NCBI GenBank assembly: GCA_025655455.1
Contig: JAHXIV010000016.1
Coordinates: 29,766 to 93,765, forward strand
DNA: 64,000 nt
From: a gamma proteobacterium symbiont of Taylorina sp.
Lineage (GTDB): Bacteria > Pseudomonadota > Gammaproteobacteria > GRL18
Reading direction: 5' to 3'
Below, in pieces: positions 54,281 to 62,338 of the stretch. Position numbers and translations under genes: made by a program. Position 1 is the first letter of the stretch. Every line of letters starts with the position of its first letter. Under the pieces are notes generated by a model. That model saw nothing but the letters and a program-made list of their open reading frames with translations, was not told where the DNA came from and made no database searches.

Positions 54281-56383
54281 TTAGGCTATATCGTAAGCTC
54301 TCTCCATATCTATGATAAAACAAGCACCATCACCACTATTTAGTACACTGATTTTTCCACCCATATTATTCTCAATAATCATTTTAGACATATAAAGTCC
54401 CATGCCTGTTCCCTTACCTTGCTCTTTTGTTGTGTAGTATGGCTCAAAAATCCTTTCTATACTGGCAGCAGGTATTCCCCCTCCATTATCTCTAATTATT
54501 ATTTTGCCATCTGTCAAAGAGATATCTATTGCTCCGTCCTTTTGTTTACTTTGTATTATTGCATCTTTTGCATTGGAGATTAAATTCATTACTGCCTGTT
54601 GAAATTCATTTTCAAAGCTGTTAATAATGATATCTTCACCATGAACACTAAGGCTTATACCATGTTTGTTTAATTCTGACATTTGAATATTAATACTATT
54701 TTCAATAGCCTTTTTTACACTAAAATTGGCTTTTTGTTTATCTATTCTAAAAAAGTTCCTAAAGTTATCTATGGTTTTACTCATATACTGTAAAGTGTCT
54801 GTCTGATGAACAATGAATTTATCTAAAAATTCTTTATCTATTAATCCATCCTCATAATCAAACTCAAGATTTTCAATGTTGACATTCAAGGAATTCAGAG
54901 GCTGTCTCCACTGGTGAGCAATGGAGCCGATCATCTCACCCATAGCTGCGAGTTTAGTTTGTTGCTGCAGCAAACGATCTCTTTCCCTGATTTCTTTTTG
55001 TTGTTTCTTATCTTTTGTGATATCTTCAATATTTGCAATAACAATAATTTTATCGCCTTCAAATTCAACACCAAAACTAATTCGAATGGGAAAAATTCTT
55101 CCATCTTTATGTTTTCCCTCAAGTTCAACACGGCTGCCAACAACTCCTACAGACTCTTTTGTAGTCATAAAATGAGAAGATGATTTTTTATGTTGTTTAA
55201 TAAAATGCATAGGTATGATGTTGTGAAGAGATTTTTTCTTTAGCATTTCATGTTTTGAATACCCAAACATCTCTTCAGCACTTTTGTTGAAGATAGTTAC
55301 CAGCTGCTTCTCGTTTATAGCAATAATAGCATTTTTATTTGATTCTATTACAGTGTTGGAAAACTTTTCTCTTTGTTTCAATTGCTCATTTAATTGTTCT
55401 AGCTCTTCTTTTAACCTTATGGGTTCTTTAGAAAATAGAAAGGCAAATGGTATCGATAGAATCAAAACAGAAAACATAACAATAAGCAAATCATTGAACT
55501 GCTTGTTGATCCGATTTTCCATATAAAACAGCTTTGGTTTTATTATGATTTTTAATAGATCGTTATTGCTGAAATTCAATTTTTCAGTATAGATTTCTTT
55601 ATCCTTATAGCGGTCATTAGCCAATATTTTTTCAGCTATGCTACTAAACTGATTCTTTATATTGTAAGTATTCTTAAGATACTTATTCCAGCACTGTTCA
55701 CTATCTGGATGAGCTATAAAATCTCCATCTTTATCTATTAAATAGATATCATAAAGTGAAGCTTTAGAGAATTCTTCCAATAACTCTTTCATAAAAATAT
55801 TGATGATTAAGATACCAACCTTTTCATCCTCCTTAAATATTGGGGTACCAACTCTGAGAACTGGCTTTATTGGTTTTTCTATTTCCCCTCTTTCTATATT
55901 TAAATCAATTTTTGAATACCAAAACTCATTATTTTTTTTTCTTATAACATCTTTAAAATAATATCTATGAGATTTATTTTGCAATCTGCTTTGAGATACC
56001 AAAAAAGGTTTGGAATCATACTTATCTCTGTCTACTCTGATTTTTTCAAAACCATTTACATCAATATAACGAAGCTGCATAATATTAGATGATGAGCCGG
56101 CAATTGCTAAAAATAAATCTTTCATATGTATGTGCTCATCGATACCAGTATCAATATATCTTTGAAATAATTCAGAAACTTTTAATGCTTTTAGTTTCAA
56201 CTCTATATACTTTATCTGATAATTAAAAAACGCTTTCTTCTCCTTATATTTTTGAACAGCATTATCAATATTTGTAATTTCTAAATTTGATTTATTTATA
56301 TTATAAATACTAAAAATAACAATACTTATTAAAACGATTCCATAAATGATAAAACCAATTAACAGATTATTTTTAAAGGACAT
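54281..56383 (-). CDS. Cache-PAS membrane sensor histidine kinase
   Basis: 700 residues: TM1 (about 5-25), an extracytoplasmic double-Cache-like domain (about 30-300), TM2 (about 305-325), coiled coil, PAS (about 345-460) with a PAC-like GRIFPIRISFGV segment, HisKA (GSIAHQWRQPLNSLNVNIEN) and HATPase (NLISNAKDAI, DNGGGI, GKGTGMGLYMS). It heads the signalling cluster, with 117 bp before the binding-protein gene. It may phosphorylate the same REC-GGDEF protein. Upstream, 56384-56593 is non-coding. Confidence 0.92.
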   Translation of the reverse strand: MSFKNNLLIGFIIYGIVLISIVIFSIYNINKSNLEITNIDNAVQKYKEKKAFFNYQIKYIELKLKALKVSELFQRYIDTGIDEHIHMKDLFLAIAGSSSNIMQLRYIDVNGFEKIRVDRDKYDSKPFLVSQSRLQNKSHRYYFKDVIRKKNNEFWYSKIDLNIERGEIEKPIKPVLRVGTPIFKEDEKVGILIINIFMKELLEEFSKASLYDIYLIDKDGDFIAHPDSEQCWNKYLKNTYNIKNQFSSIAEKILANDRYKDKEIYTEKLNFSNNDLLKIIIKPKLFYMENRINKQFNDLLIVMFSVLILSIPFAFLFSKEPIRLKEELEQLNEQLKQREKFSNTVIESNKNAIIAINEKQLVTIFNKSAEEMFGYSKHEMLKKKSLHNIIPMHFIKQHKKSSSHFMTTKESVGVVGSRVELEGKHKDGRIFPIRISFGVEFEGDKIIVIANIEDITKDKKQQKEIRERDRLLQQQTKLAAMGEMIGSIAHQWRQPLNSLNVNIENLEFDYEDGLIDKEFLDKFIVHQTDTLQYMSKTIDNFRNFFRIDKQKANFSVKKAIENSINIQMSELNKHGISLSVHGEDIIINSFENEFQQAVMNLISNAKDAIIQSKQKDGAIDISLTDGKIIIRDNGGGIPAASIERIFEPYYTTKEQGKGTGMGLYMSKMIIENNMGGKISVLNSGDGACFIIDMERAYDIA

Positions 56384-56593
56384 CTTTTACTCTTCATCTT
56401 TAGAAATAAATATCCACATTTAGGCATGGAATGGTTATGCCTATCAATCGGGCACATGTTACAACCCTATCTTGAGTTGGAACACAATTCAAGCATAAAA
56501 AGTAAAATATGAGCTGATTTAAGGTTCTTCAAATTAATACCTTTCTATTAATTATGAAAACACTAACACATATGTATGCTGGACTTATAAATA

Positions 56594-57117
56594 GTGATGA
56601 TTTCAATAAAAAATGCCCTCGAAGCAGATGCAGATGATTTACGAAAGGTCGCAATATCCTCTTTCCTTTATGACGAAAGCTTTAAACCTAAAAATTCAAC
56701 TTCTGGTGAACCGCCAGGGCATGATGTACTTGAGCAACATGTACAATGGATTAAAGCACATGATTATTTTAAATGTGTAGTTGATAGTAATATTGTTGGT
56801 GGTTGCATTGTAATAAAATACTTATCTCATCTTGAACTCTTTGGAATTTTTTTACACCAAAACTATATTAAAAAAGGGATTGGCAGCAATTTTCTTCAAA
56901 TATCATAGCGTTATATCCTGACAGTTTAATCTGGCTCCTTGAAACTCCAGATTATGCAAAACAAAATCATAAATTTTATGAACGTAATGGTTTTATTGTG
57001 AGTAATTATTCTACGCCACAAGCAGATCCAGGGTTTGGTTTTATTACATATAAAAAACAGCCAAATCGAAAAGCGGAGGTTTCTCTCCCCCCGCCTCCAC
57101 AATACCCTACCCGTTAA
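56594..57117 (+). pseudogene. Frameshifted GNAT acetyltransferase
   Basis: The first 104 codons (start GTG 56594 or ATG 56597) encode a GNAT N-terminal half ending in the acetyl-CoA loop region (QNYIKKGIGSNFLQ), then stop at about 56908. From about 56885 the minus-one frame continues with coherent GNAT sequence (SNIIALYPDSLIWLLETPDY, then NHKFYERNGF) to a stop at 57117. A single-base change near the AATTTTC run at 56889 explains the break. Either the gene is dead or there is a sequencing error. Confidence 0.75.
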
Positions 57118-57255
57118 ATCACGTGGTTTCATCTTTTGCTGCAAACTCACCTTCAGGCCAGGCCTAATAGGATGTTCTTGTACATCGGCTCATTAGCTTT
57201 CTCCAGACAACGCCTCACGGATTTTTCCTTGCTATCAGCTAGTCGTTCTCGTTAA
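57118..57255. other. GC-richer non-coding insert between two GNAT remnants
   Basis: This 138-bp stretch is visibly more GC-rich than its surroundings and contains no convincing gene. A 74-codon minus-strand frame covers part of it but runs into the GNAT remnant and looks spurious. It may be a scar of a mobile element or of cassette joining; no end repeats could be identified. Confidence 0.35.
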
Positions 57256-57576
57256 AATGATTTAAATTCACTTTATGAAATTTGTTCCAGTCCTGAAGCA
57301 ATGAAATACTGGGACACTATACCGCACGAAAGCTTATCGACAACAACTCAGGCTTTTCATAAAATGAATACTTTATGGCTTAATAATCAAGGAATATCAT
57401 GGGGCATAGCACTGAAGAAAACAAATGAACTTATCGGTCATTTTGGATTACATAGCTGGGGTGCGACTAAAGACCAAACGCAATTAGGTTACATAATTAA
57501 GCAAAAATATTGGGGGAAAGGTCTGGGAAGTGAAATACTAAGTTCGGTAATAACTTTTTGTTTTAAAGAAAAATGA
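57256..57576 (+). pseudogene. RimJ/RimL-type GNAT fragment, truncated at both ends
   Basis: Coherent family sequence begins at 57256 (NDLNSLYEICSSPEAMKYW), directly after an in-frame TAA at 57253, so the native start is missing. It runs through IGHFGLHSW and the acetyl-CoA loop KYWGKGLGSEIL and stops early after FCFKEK, before the usual LNRIEA and final NxxSxxxLxKxGF segments. Only a short internal ATG at 57301 could start translation. Probably non-functional. Confidence 0.7.
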
Positions 57577-57685
57577 CTTGAATATAAACAATAAATACTA
57601 CGACACTAATATATACGAGCTTGTTAATAACAATGCGTAACAGATTATAAGAAAACAATAATTCACAAATTAGAAATTAAAATAC

Positions 57686-58756
57686 ATGAACAAGTACTGG
57701 AGTAAATTAGTAAAAGCTTTAAATCCATATGAACCTGGGGAGCAACCTCAAGATCAACAATATTTAAAACTTAATACCAATGAAAACCCCTTCCCACCCT
57801 CAAATATCGTAATCGCAAAAATTAAGGAAAATGTTACTGAATCGCTTCGGTTATACCCTGATCCAGATGCTAATAAATTAAAAACTGCTCTTGCTGACTA
57901 TTACAATATTAATTGTGATTATATTTTCTTGGGAAATGGTTCTGATGAAGTGTTGGCTTTTTCATTTCTGTCTTTTTTCAAAAATAAATCTTCAATATCT
58001 TTTCCTGATATCACATACAGTTTCTACCCTGTATATTGCGATATTTTTGAAATTGAATCTGAAACGTTTTCTTTAAATGATCAACTTGAAATAGATACTA
58101 AAAATATTTCTTCTAAAACCGAAGGGATAATTTTTCCGAATCCAAACGCTCCCACTGGTATTTTTTTAGACACCAGGGAAATAGAAAAACTACTAGTGAG
58201 GTTTCCTGATATCGTTGTTATTGTAGACGAGGCGTATATTGATTTTGGCGGAAAGACCAGCATACCATTGACTCAGAAATATGATAACTTATTAGTGATT
58301 CAAACATTATCAAAATCGCGCTCATTAGCTGGGTTGCGAGTTGGGTTTGCAATTGGCCATCCCAATTTAATACAAGCTTTAAACCGAGTTAAAAACTCGT
58401 TTAATTCTTATCCTCTTGATATGCTTGCAATAGAGGGTGGCGCAGCCGCTATTCAGGATAAAAAATATTTTACGTATTGCTGTAATGACATAATAGAGTC
58501 AAGAGAGTGGGTAAGAAACAAGCTGATTTCTATGTCATTTAATGTGCTTCCTTCTAAAGCTAATTTTTTGTTCGTTTCACATTCGTTATATGATGCCAGT
58601 AAACTCTATATCGAGTTAAAGAAAAAAGGTATTCTGGTACGTCATTTCAATAAACCGAACATTAATCACTACCTTAGAATAAGCATAGGAAAAAAAGAAG
58701 ATATGGAACTTTTTTTAAAAGCTCTAAGATCAATTATCGAGGTATATTTCGTATAA
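57686..58756 (+). CDS. Histidinol-phosphate aminotransferase-like PLP enzyme
   Basis: 356 residues, a complete fold-type I aminotransferase of the HisC subgroup: LKLNTNENPFPPS, FLGNGSDEVL, FPNPNAPTG, VDEAYIDFGG and the PLP lysine in TLSKSRSLAGLRVGF, with the final RISIGKKEDM. It converts histidinol phosphate and 2-oxoglutarate in histidine synthesis, though HisC-like enzymes also use aromatic or phosphono substrates. No other his gene is near, and it sits among accessory genes, so it may be an acquired second copy with another role. Confidence 0.9.
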   Translation: MNKYWSKLVKALNPYEPGEQPQDQQYLKLNTNENPFPPSNIVIAKIKENVTESLRLYPDPDANKLKTALADYYNINCDYIFLGNGSDEVLAFSFLSFFKNKSSISFPDITYSFYPVYCDIFEIESETFSLNDQLEIDTKNISSKTEGIIFPNPNAPTGIFLDTREIEKLLVRFPDIVVIVDEAYIDFGGKTSIPLTQKYDNLLVIQTLSKSRSLAGLRVGFAIGHPNLIQALNRVKNSFNSYPLDMLAIEGGAAAIQDKKYFTYCCNDIIESREWVRNKLISMSFNVLPSKANFLFVSHSLYDASKLYIELKKKGILVRHFNKPNINHYLRISIGKKEDMELFLKALRSIIEVYFV

Positions 58757-58796
58757 CAATACGTTCATGGAACCTTCTACAGCAGACTCTTGCTTT

Positions 58797-59102
58797 TTAA
58801 TGCCCATAACCAAATAATTCAGAATGACTTCCACACCGCACCAAGATTAATTCATTCTCCTGCTCATCAATATCCCAAATCAACAGAAAATCTGGCTGTA
58901 CATGACATTCCATGTGAGGCTTCCATTCACCTACTAATTGGTGAGGTTTATATTGTTCCGGTACTTTTTCATTATTCACTAAATAAGTTTGAATAATTTG
59001 TTTTAGCAAACCTGTATTTTTCTTGGGATCTCTAATAGCCTTTTTTAAATCTTTCTTAAATTGGTTTTTAACTCTGGTACTAAGCGTCACGAGAAACCTC
59101 AT
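58797..59102 (-). CDS. YafQ-family mRNA interferase toxin
   Basis: About 101 residues from ATG 59102. RelE/ParE-superfamily, YafQ branch: PHQLVGEW (His), ECHVQPDFLLIWDI (His and Asp of the active site, with Phe where YafQ has Trp) and the C-terminal GSHSELF (His and Phe). YafQ cleaves mRNA on the ribosome. The start lies 23 nt inside the antitoxin gene, a typical coupled arrangement. The Phe substitution may alter but need not abolish activity. Confidence 0.88.
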   Translation of the reverse strand: MRFLVTLSTRVKNQFKKDLKKAIRDPKKNTGLLKQIIQTYLVNNEKVPEQYKPHQLVGEWKPHMECHVQPDFLLIWDIDEQENELILVRCGSHSELFGYGH

Positions 59103-59343
59103 CAAACAAATCATCGACATTTTGATAAACATCATCAGTCGGTTTATCTGACATGGCTTTAAGTGTTGTTTTATTTGGTACCTTTAATTCAACGGGAAAT
59201 TCATGGCGAAGCGACACCTGTGTTAAAAATAAGCGGATAGCTTCACCCATCGACATACCTATTTCTGATAAGACTGTTTCAGCATTATGTTTAAGGTCAG
59301 AACTAACCCGAGCACGAACAACATCATCTTTAGTTATAGCCAT
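59080..59343 (-). CDS. RelB/DinJ-family antitoxin
   Basis: 87 residues, ribbon-helix-helix N-terminus (VVRARVSSDLKHNAETVLSE then GMSMGEAIRLFLTQV) and a C-terminal toxin-wrapping tail. It binds the YafQ toxin and represses the pair. AGGAG precedes the ATG, and a GTAGC/GCTAC dyad lies 33-50 bp upstream as a likely operator. Confidence 0.9.
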   Translation of the reverse strand: MAITKDDVVRARVSSDLKHNAETVLSEIGMSMGEAIRLFLTQVSLRHEFPVELKVPNKTTLKAMSDKPTDDVYQNVDDLFDEVSRDA

Positions 59344-59375
59344 AACATACTCCTATTTTTAATCACACTTATATT

Positions 59376-59393
59376 GTAGCACAAATTGGCTAC
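59376..59393. promoter_or_regulatory. Candidate operator of the toxin-antitoxin pair
   Basis: GTAGC-N8-GCTAC perfect 5-bp dyad upstream of the antitoxin start, overlapping the expected promoter. RelB-type antitoxins bind such dyads to repress their own operon. Confidence 0.5.
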
Positions 59394-59888
59394 ATTACAT
59401 TATTATTGTGAACAATTATTCATAATCGAGTGGTAAACCTATCAGGGATGCTCTCAACCATTTACCTACCCGACCACATACAGAGACTGCCCTTTTCCCC
59501 TGTGAGGCACTTTCCAGCCCTCCCGGCATTAATGCTCGCAAAAAACCACAGACCTCACTCATAGGTCGATAATAAAACAGGTAAAATTTTGAGAGCATGG
59601 ATCGATAGAAGGCAACAATCCTGCTAAAGAACACCCGGGGGTCGAATATATATTAAAAAATGCCTGAAAAAATTCTTTAACAAGCTTCCCAAACATTTTC
59701 TAAGTTATACTGCTCGGAAGATAGAAAAATAAAAGTGAATAAATTACATGAACTTGGCCTACAGGATGAAACTATACGGCATTTATATCCAAACCGAGGC
59801 AGGCTATGAATCAGTGACCAACTTATTTTCCACATTAGGAACTTATCACCATGAGTATGTACAGAGAATTTATCAAAATATATTCCTG

Positions 59889-59910
59889 TGTGTACTTTAT
59901 TGTGTACTTT
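59889..59910 (+). repeat. Direct repeat TGTGTACTTT x2
   Basis: Two 10-nt copies separated by 2 nt, 80 bp from the tRNA fragment. Spacing and position fit tyrosine-integrase arm-type sites, but no integrase gene is in view. Confidence 0.5.
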
Positions 59911-59990
59911 TAATAAACTAATGGAAATAAAAAGATGCACTTTGGGAGTAAAGTTCTTCTTTAAATAGTTGATTGTTTTAGGATTAAAAA

Positions 59991-60035
59991 TGGTGAGCCT
60001 GGACAGACTCGAACTGTCGACCTGCCGATTATGAG
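59991..60035 (-). tRNA. 3' fragment of a CAU-anticodon tRNA (att site remnant)
   Basis: On the minus strand the 45 nt run from the anticodon loop (CTCATAA, anticodon CAT) through the variable loop AGGTC, a perfect T arm (GACAG-TTCGAGT-CTGTC), the 3' acceptor strand CAGGCTC, the discriminator A and CCA. The D arm and 5' acceptor strand are missing: the sequence upstream of the anticodon is unrelated. It is therefore the 3' half of a tRNA-Met or tRNA-Ile2 gene, as left by island integration into a tRNA 3' end. The intact tRNA is not in the window. Confidence 0.85.
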
Positions 60036-60256
60036 TTATATGCTCTAGTATAAAAGTGTGATATAGATCTCATTAAACAGCTGATTTTCCTATAATATTC
60101 AAGAAAAAATCTTACAAAATCTATTCCAGCCATTCTAAAACAACCTTAATATGTGTTCAACTTGTCACGATATTGACACGGTATAGGCACCGTATATCTC
60201 AAAAATAATCACTCCATATGATTATTCAATTATATAACTAGCTTTATAAAATCTGT

Positions 60257-60937
60257 TCAAACTTCAGGAAAAGCCAATTTTGATATTTTCTCTTTTAATG
60301 GCTTAAGTCGTTTTTGACTCGCTGAGTCGGGTGATAAATAACCGGGTAATGCCTCAATAAATTGCTCATCATTTATCAATTGAGACAACTTATCCTGTAT
60401 AAATTTTCTCAGTTCAGGAGTTGTATCATAGATTTCAGTTTGCAATTCTGATCGACCATCAATAACACTAATAATATCTTCAAGATCATGACTAGACCAA
60501 AAGTCATTATTTCCTCTGGTTGCAAATGCTTCTAATTTTGTGCCTATAAAATAAGGAGCAGAAATATGATAAACACGCATACCATCCAGAACAGTCGATG
60601 TTTTATATTTAATTGTATCTTTATACCAGGGATTACCAAAACCTAATATTTTTTCATCAGTTGGCATCAAATCCAGGATCAACCCATTTTTCTCCCAACG
60701 ACAAATCACTTCTTGATTTTCATAAAAACCAAGATTTTTTAATTGATCACATGCCTGATAATATTCTACTAGGGAAATAACTTCAATAAGCATATCAACA
60801 TCAATGGTGTAACGAACTTCAGGAGCAGCTTTGTCTGTTAATAGCAATTCAGTAGCACAACCCCCAACTAAGACGGTTTGCTCTAGAATAGGCTCAATTT
60901 CATGGCAGACCATTGCTAGTAATTGTAGATTACTCAA
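60257..60937 (-). CDS. MNT-fold nucleotidyltransferase (AbiEii/DUF6036-like)
   Basis: 226 residues: an N-terminal nucleotidyltransferase signature VLVGGCATELLL, then YTIDVDMLIEV with the DxD metal pair, and a helical C-terminal half. This matches minimal nucleotidyltransferases found as toxins (AbiEii-like) or with HTH partners. The start seems to be TTG 60937, 7 nt after the upstream gene stop with AGGG near; ATG 60913 would drop 8 residues. It pairs with the HTH gene upstream. The position in an island suggests defence or toxin-antitoxin function, which is inferred. Confidence 0.72.
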   Translation of the reverse strand: MSNLQLLAMVCHEIEPILEQTVLVGGCATELLLTDKAAPEVRYTIDVDMLIEVISLVEYYQACDQLKNLGFYENQEVICRWEKNGLILDLMPTDEKILGFGNPWYKDTIKYKTSTVLDGMRVYHISAPYFIGTKLEAFATRGNNDFWSSHDLEDIISVIDGRSELQTEIYDTTPELRKFIQDKLSQLINDEQFIEALPGYLSPDSASQKRLKPLKEKISKLAFPEV

Positions 60938-60944
60938 CTGATGT

Positions 60945-61445
60945 TTACCCTATTTCACTTTTCAATAATTTTTGTGCAATATTTATTTCACGTTTACGAC
61001 CACTACGTAAAATATCTAATAGCACTAAAAATCGATACAATTGATCATCATTTTTTATAGCAAATGGAACACTCTTATAAAGTGGTTTGAACTCAATCCC
61101 CCTTTCCTCTCCATCAGGATCAGGCCAAACAGGGGGCAACTCTTGAGAAGCAAATTGATCTGCAATAAATGGTGCTGCATAAGCTGTTTTAATACCTCTT
61201 GTTGGCTGACCTAATTCAGCAGGAAAACAGTATTTAAAACCATGAAGTAAAAACTCCTTAATAGCATATTTCACAGGTACTAGTTCAGCATCCAAGAAAC
61301 CTGATTTATGATTACGTTTAAGAGATGCATTTATTTCTCCAACACTGATCCCGAGTTCACTAGCCAATTCACGCTGATTCCATGATTGGTTAGCAATAAG
61401 CTTGGATAATAATTTTAAAACAACCAAAATATCTTGTGCCTTCAT
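60945..61445 (-). CDS. Winged-helix protein paired with the nucleotidyltransferase
   Basis: 166 residues. The N-terminal third is a MarR/GntR-like winged HTH (NQRELASELGISVGEINASL); the rest contains FPAELGQPTRGIKTAYAAPF and a WPDPDGEERG loop and is not recognised. It is first in a two-gene unit with the nucleotidyltransferase. In AbiE-type pairs the HTH protein is the antitoxin and autorepressor; the same role is plausible here but not shown. Confidence 0.7.
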   Translation of the reverse strand: MKAQDILVVLKLLSKLIANQSWNQRELASELGISVGEINASLKRNHKSGFLDAELVPVKYAIKEFLLHGFKYCFPAELGQPTRGIKTAYAAPFIADQFASQELPPVWPDPDGEERGIEFKPLYKSVPFAIKNDDQLYRFLVLLDILRSGRKREINIAQKLLKSEIG

Positions 61446-61703
61446 ATAAAAACCACCAATTATTCATAGTTCATGAAACATGAACAAATAATATAATAAA
61501 AAATGACTTATTACTATTTTTTATTGTGAATAGATTTTAGATGCATTAAAAACCCCTAATAAAAAAGAGAACATAATCTATCATTAATTGGTCATGGAAG
61601 AGATTAATTAATAATTATTTTTCCGCTTGGACACTTTCTTGCCGTATAAGTATTTTCCAATACTGGAGTTTTATTAATGAACAGGTATCACAAATAAAGA
61701 GAT

Positions 61704-61994
61704 TCATTCTTGTTCAGGAAACTTAAATCCTCTTTCCTTTAGCTGATTTACCATATTTTTTCTGGCAATATCTTCCATATTTTGAGACATCAGGCGAGAG
61801 CTATCAACACCTTTATCATTTAACCATTTTAACGTCTCTTCAATGGTCTTTTTTAAATGCTCTGCCACTTCACCAATGCTGATTTCACCGTTCAGGTATT
61901 CTACTAAAATCAGCCCTGTTGTTAACTTATTTTGTATTTCTTCTGTTGTTTGGCTGTGGACTAGCCAATCATCTACTGCTAGTTGAATATTCAT
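61704..61994 (-). CDS. UPF0175-like small protein (possible antitoxin)
   Basis: 96 residues, helical. The segment GLILVEYLNGEISIGEVAEHLKK resembles the UPF0175 core (x-LYxxGxISLGKAAELAG) known from antitoxin-like proteins, followed by an acidic, charged tail. No adjacent toxin is seen: 61446-61703 contains no frame I can support. It may be an orphan antitoxin. Confidence 0.55.
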   Translation of the reverse strand: MNIQLAVDDWLVHSQTTEEIQNKLTTGLILVEYLNGEISIGEVAEHLKKTIEETLKWLNDKGVDSSRLMSQNMEDIARKNMVNQLKERGFKFPEQE

Positions 61995-62338
61995 AAGATT
62001 TCTAACTCAAATGTTGTATATATATTACTAGTATATAGTGTGCTGACGATATTTTCAAAATACTAATCTAACCCTACAAATAAGATATTAGAAATACTAA
62101 ATATAGCAAGTTTGTAGTGCGCTATTTAGCCAAAATGATTTCAATCACACCTTATTTGTTGTACAAGTATCATTTATTATTGTATTTTCTAATAAACTCA
62201 TCAAATAAAGAGGGATCTGGATGCAAAGGAAAAGATTGTTTCTGAATGAACGCTTACCTTTAAGCGGTTTAATTCATGTGAGTGGGATTAATTGGCGATT
62301 ATAAATATTGGTTAAAATTAATCAATAAGTTAGCCTGC
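61995..62338. other. 344-bp intergenic region
   Basis: AT-rich, with no supported gene. CTAAATATAGC (62097-62107) and GCTATTTAG (62121-62129) form an imperfect hairpin with a 2-nt bulge. A 27-codon plus-strand frame near 62221 has no supporting feature. Confidence 0.4.

Larger units (their letters stand above)
59416..60256. other. 841-bp stretch without a supported gene, with an attachment-site signature
   Basis: 59416-59640 is GC-richer than its surroundings and carries a 72-codon minus-strand frame without recognisable features. 59700-59810 has a short plus-strand frame ending LGLQDETIRHLYPNRGRL that looks like a protein remnant. Two direct copies of TGTGTACTTT (59889-59898 and 59901-59910) resemble integrase arm sites. 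The tRNA fragment lies at 59991-60035. 60060-60256 is AT-rich with nothing clear. Confidence 0.45.

Noticed and set aside
54914..55526. Plus-strand frames within the Cache-PAS kinase gene
   Set aside because: Low-complexity Phe/Ser/Ile-rich translations, antisense to a well-supported kinase.
56594..59400. Integron cassette array
   Set aside because: Gene content looks cassette-like, but I could not find paired attC core sites (GTTRRRY with RYYYAAC) at the gene joints, and no integrase is visible.
59416..59634. 72-codon minus-strand frame in the GC-richer block
   Set aside because: No start signal or recognisable motif; the block may be a remnant of a larger element, but the frame itself is unsupported.
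59677..59940. 87-codon minus-strand frame near the tRNA fragment
   Set aside because: Composition is unlike a protein and it overlaps the integrase-like direct repeats.
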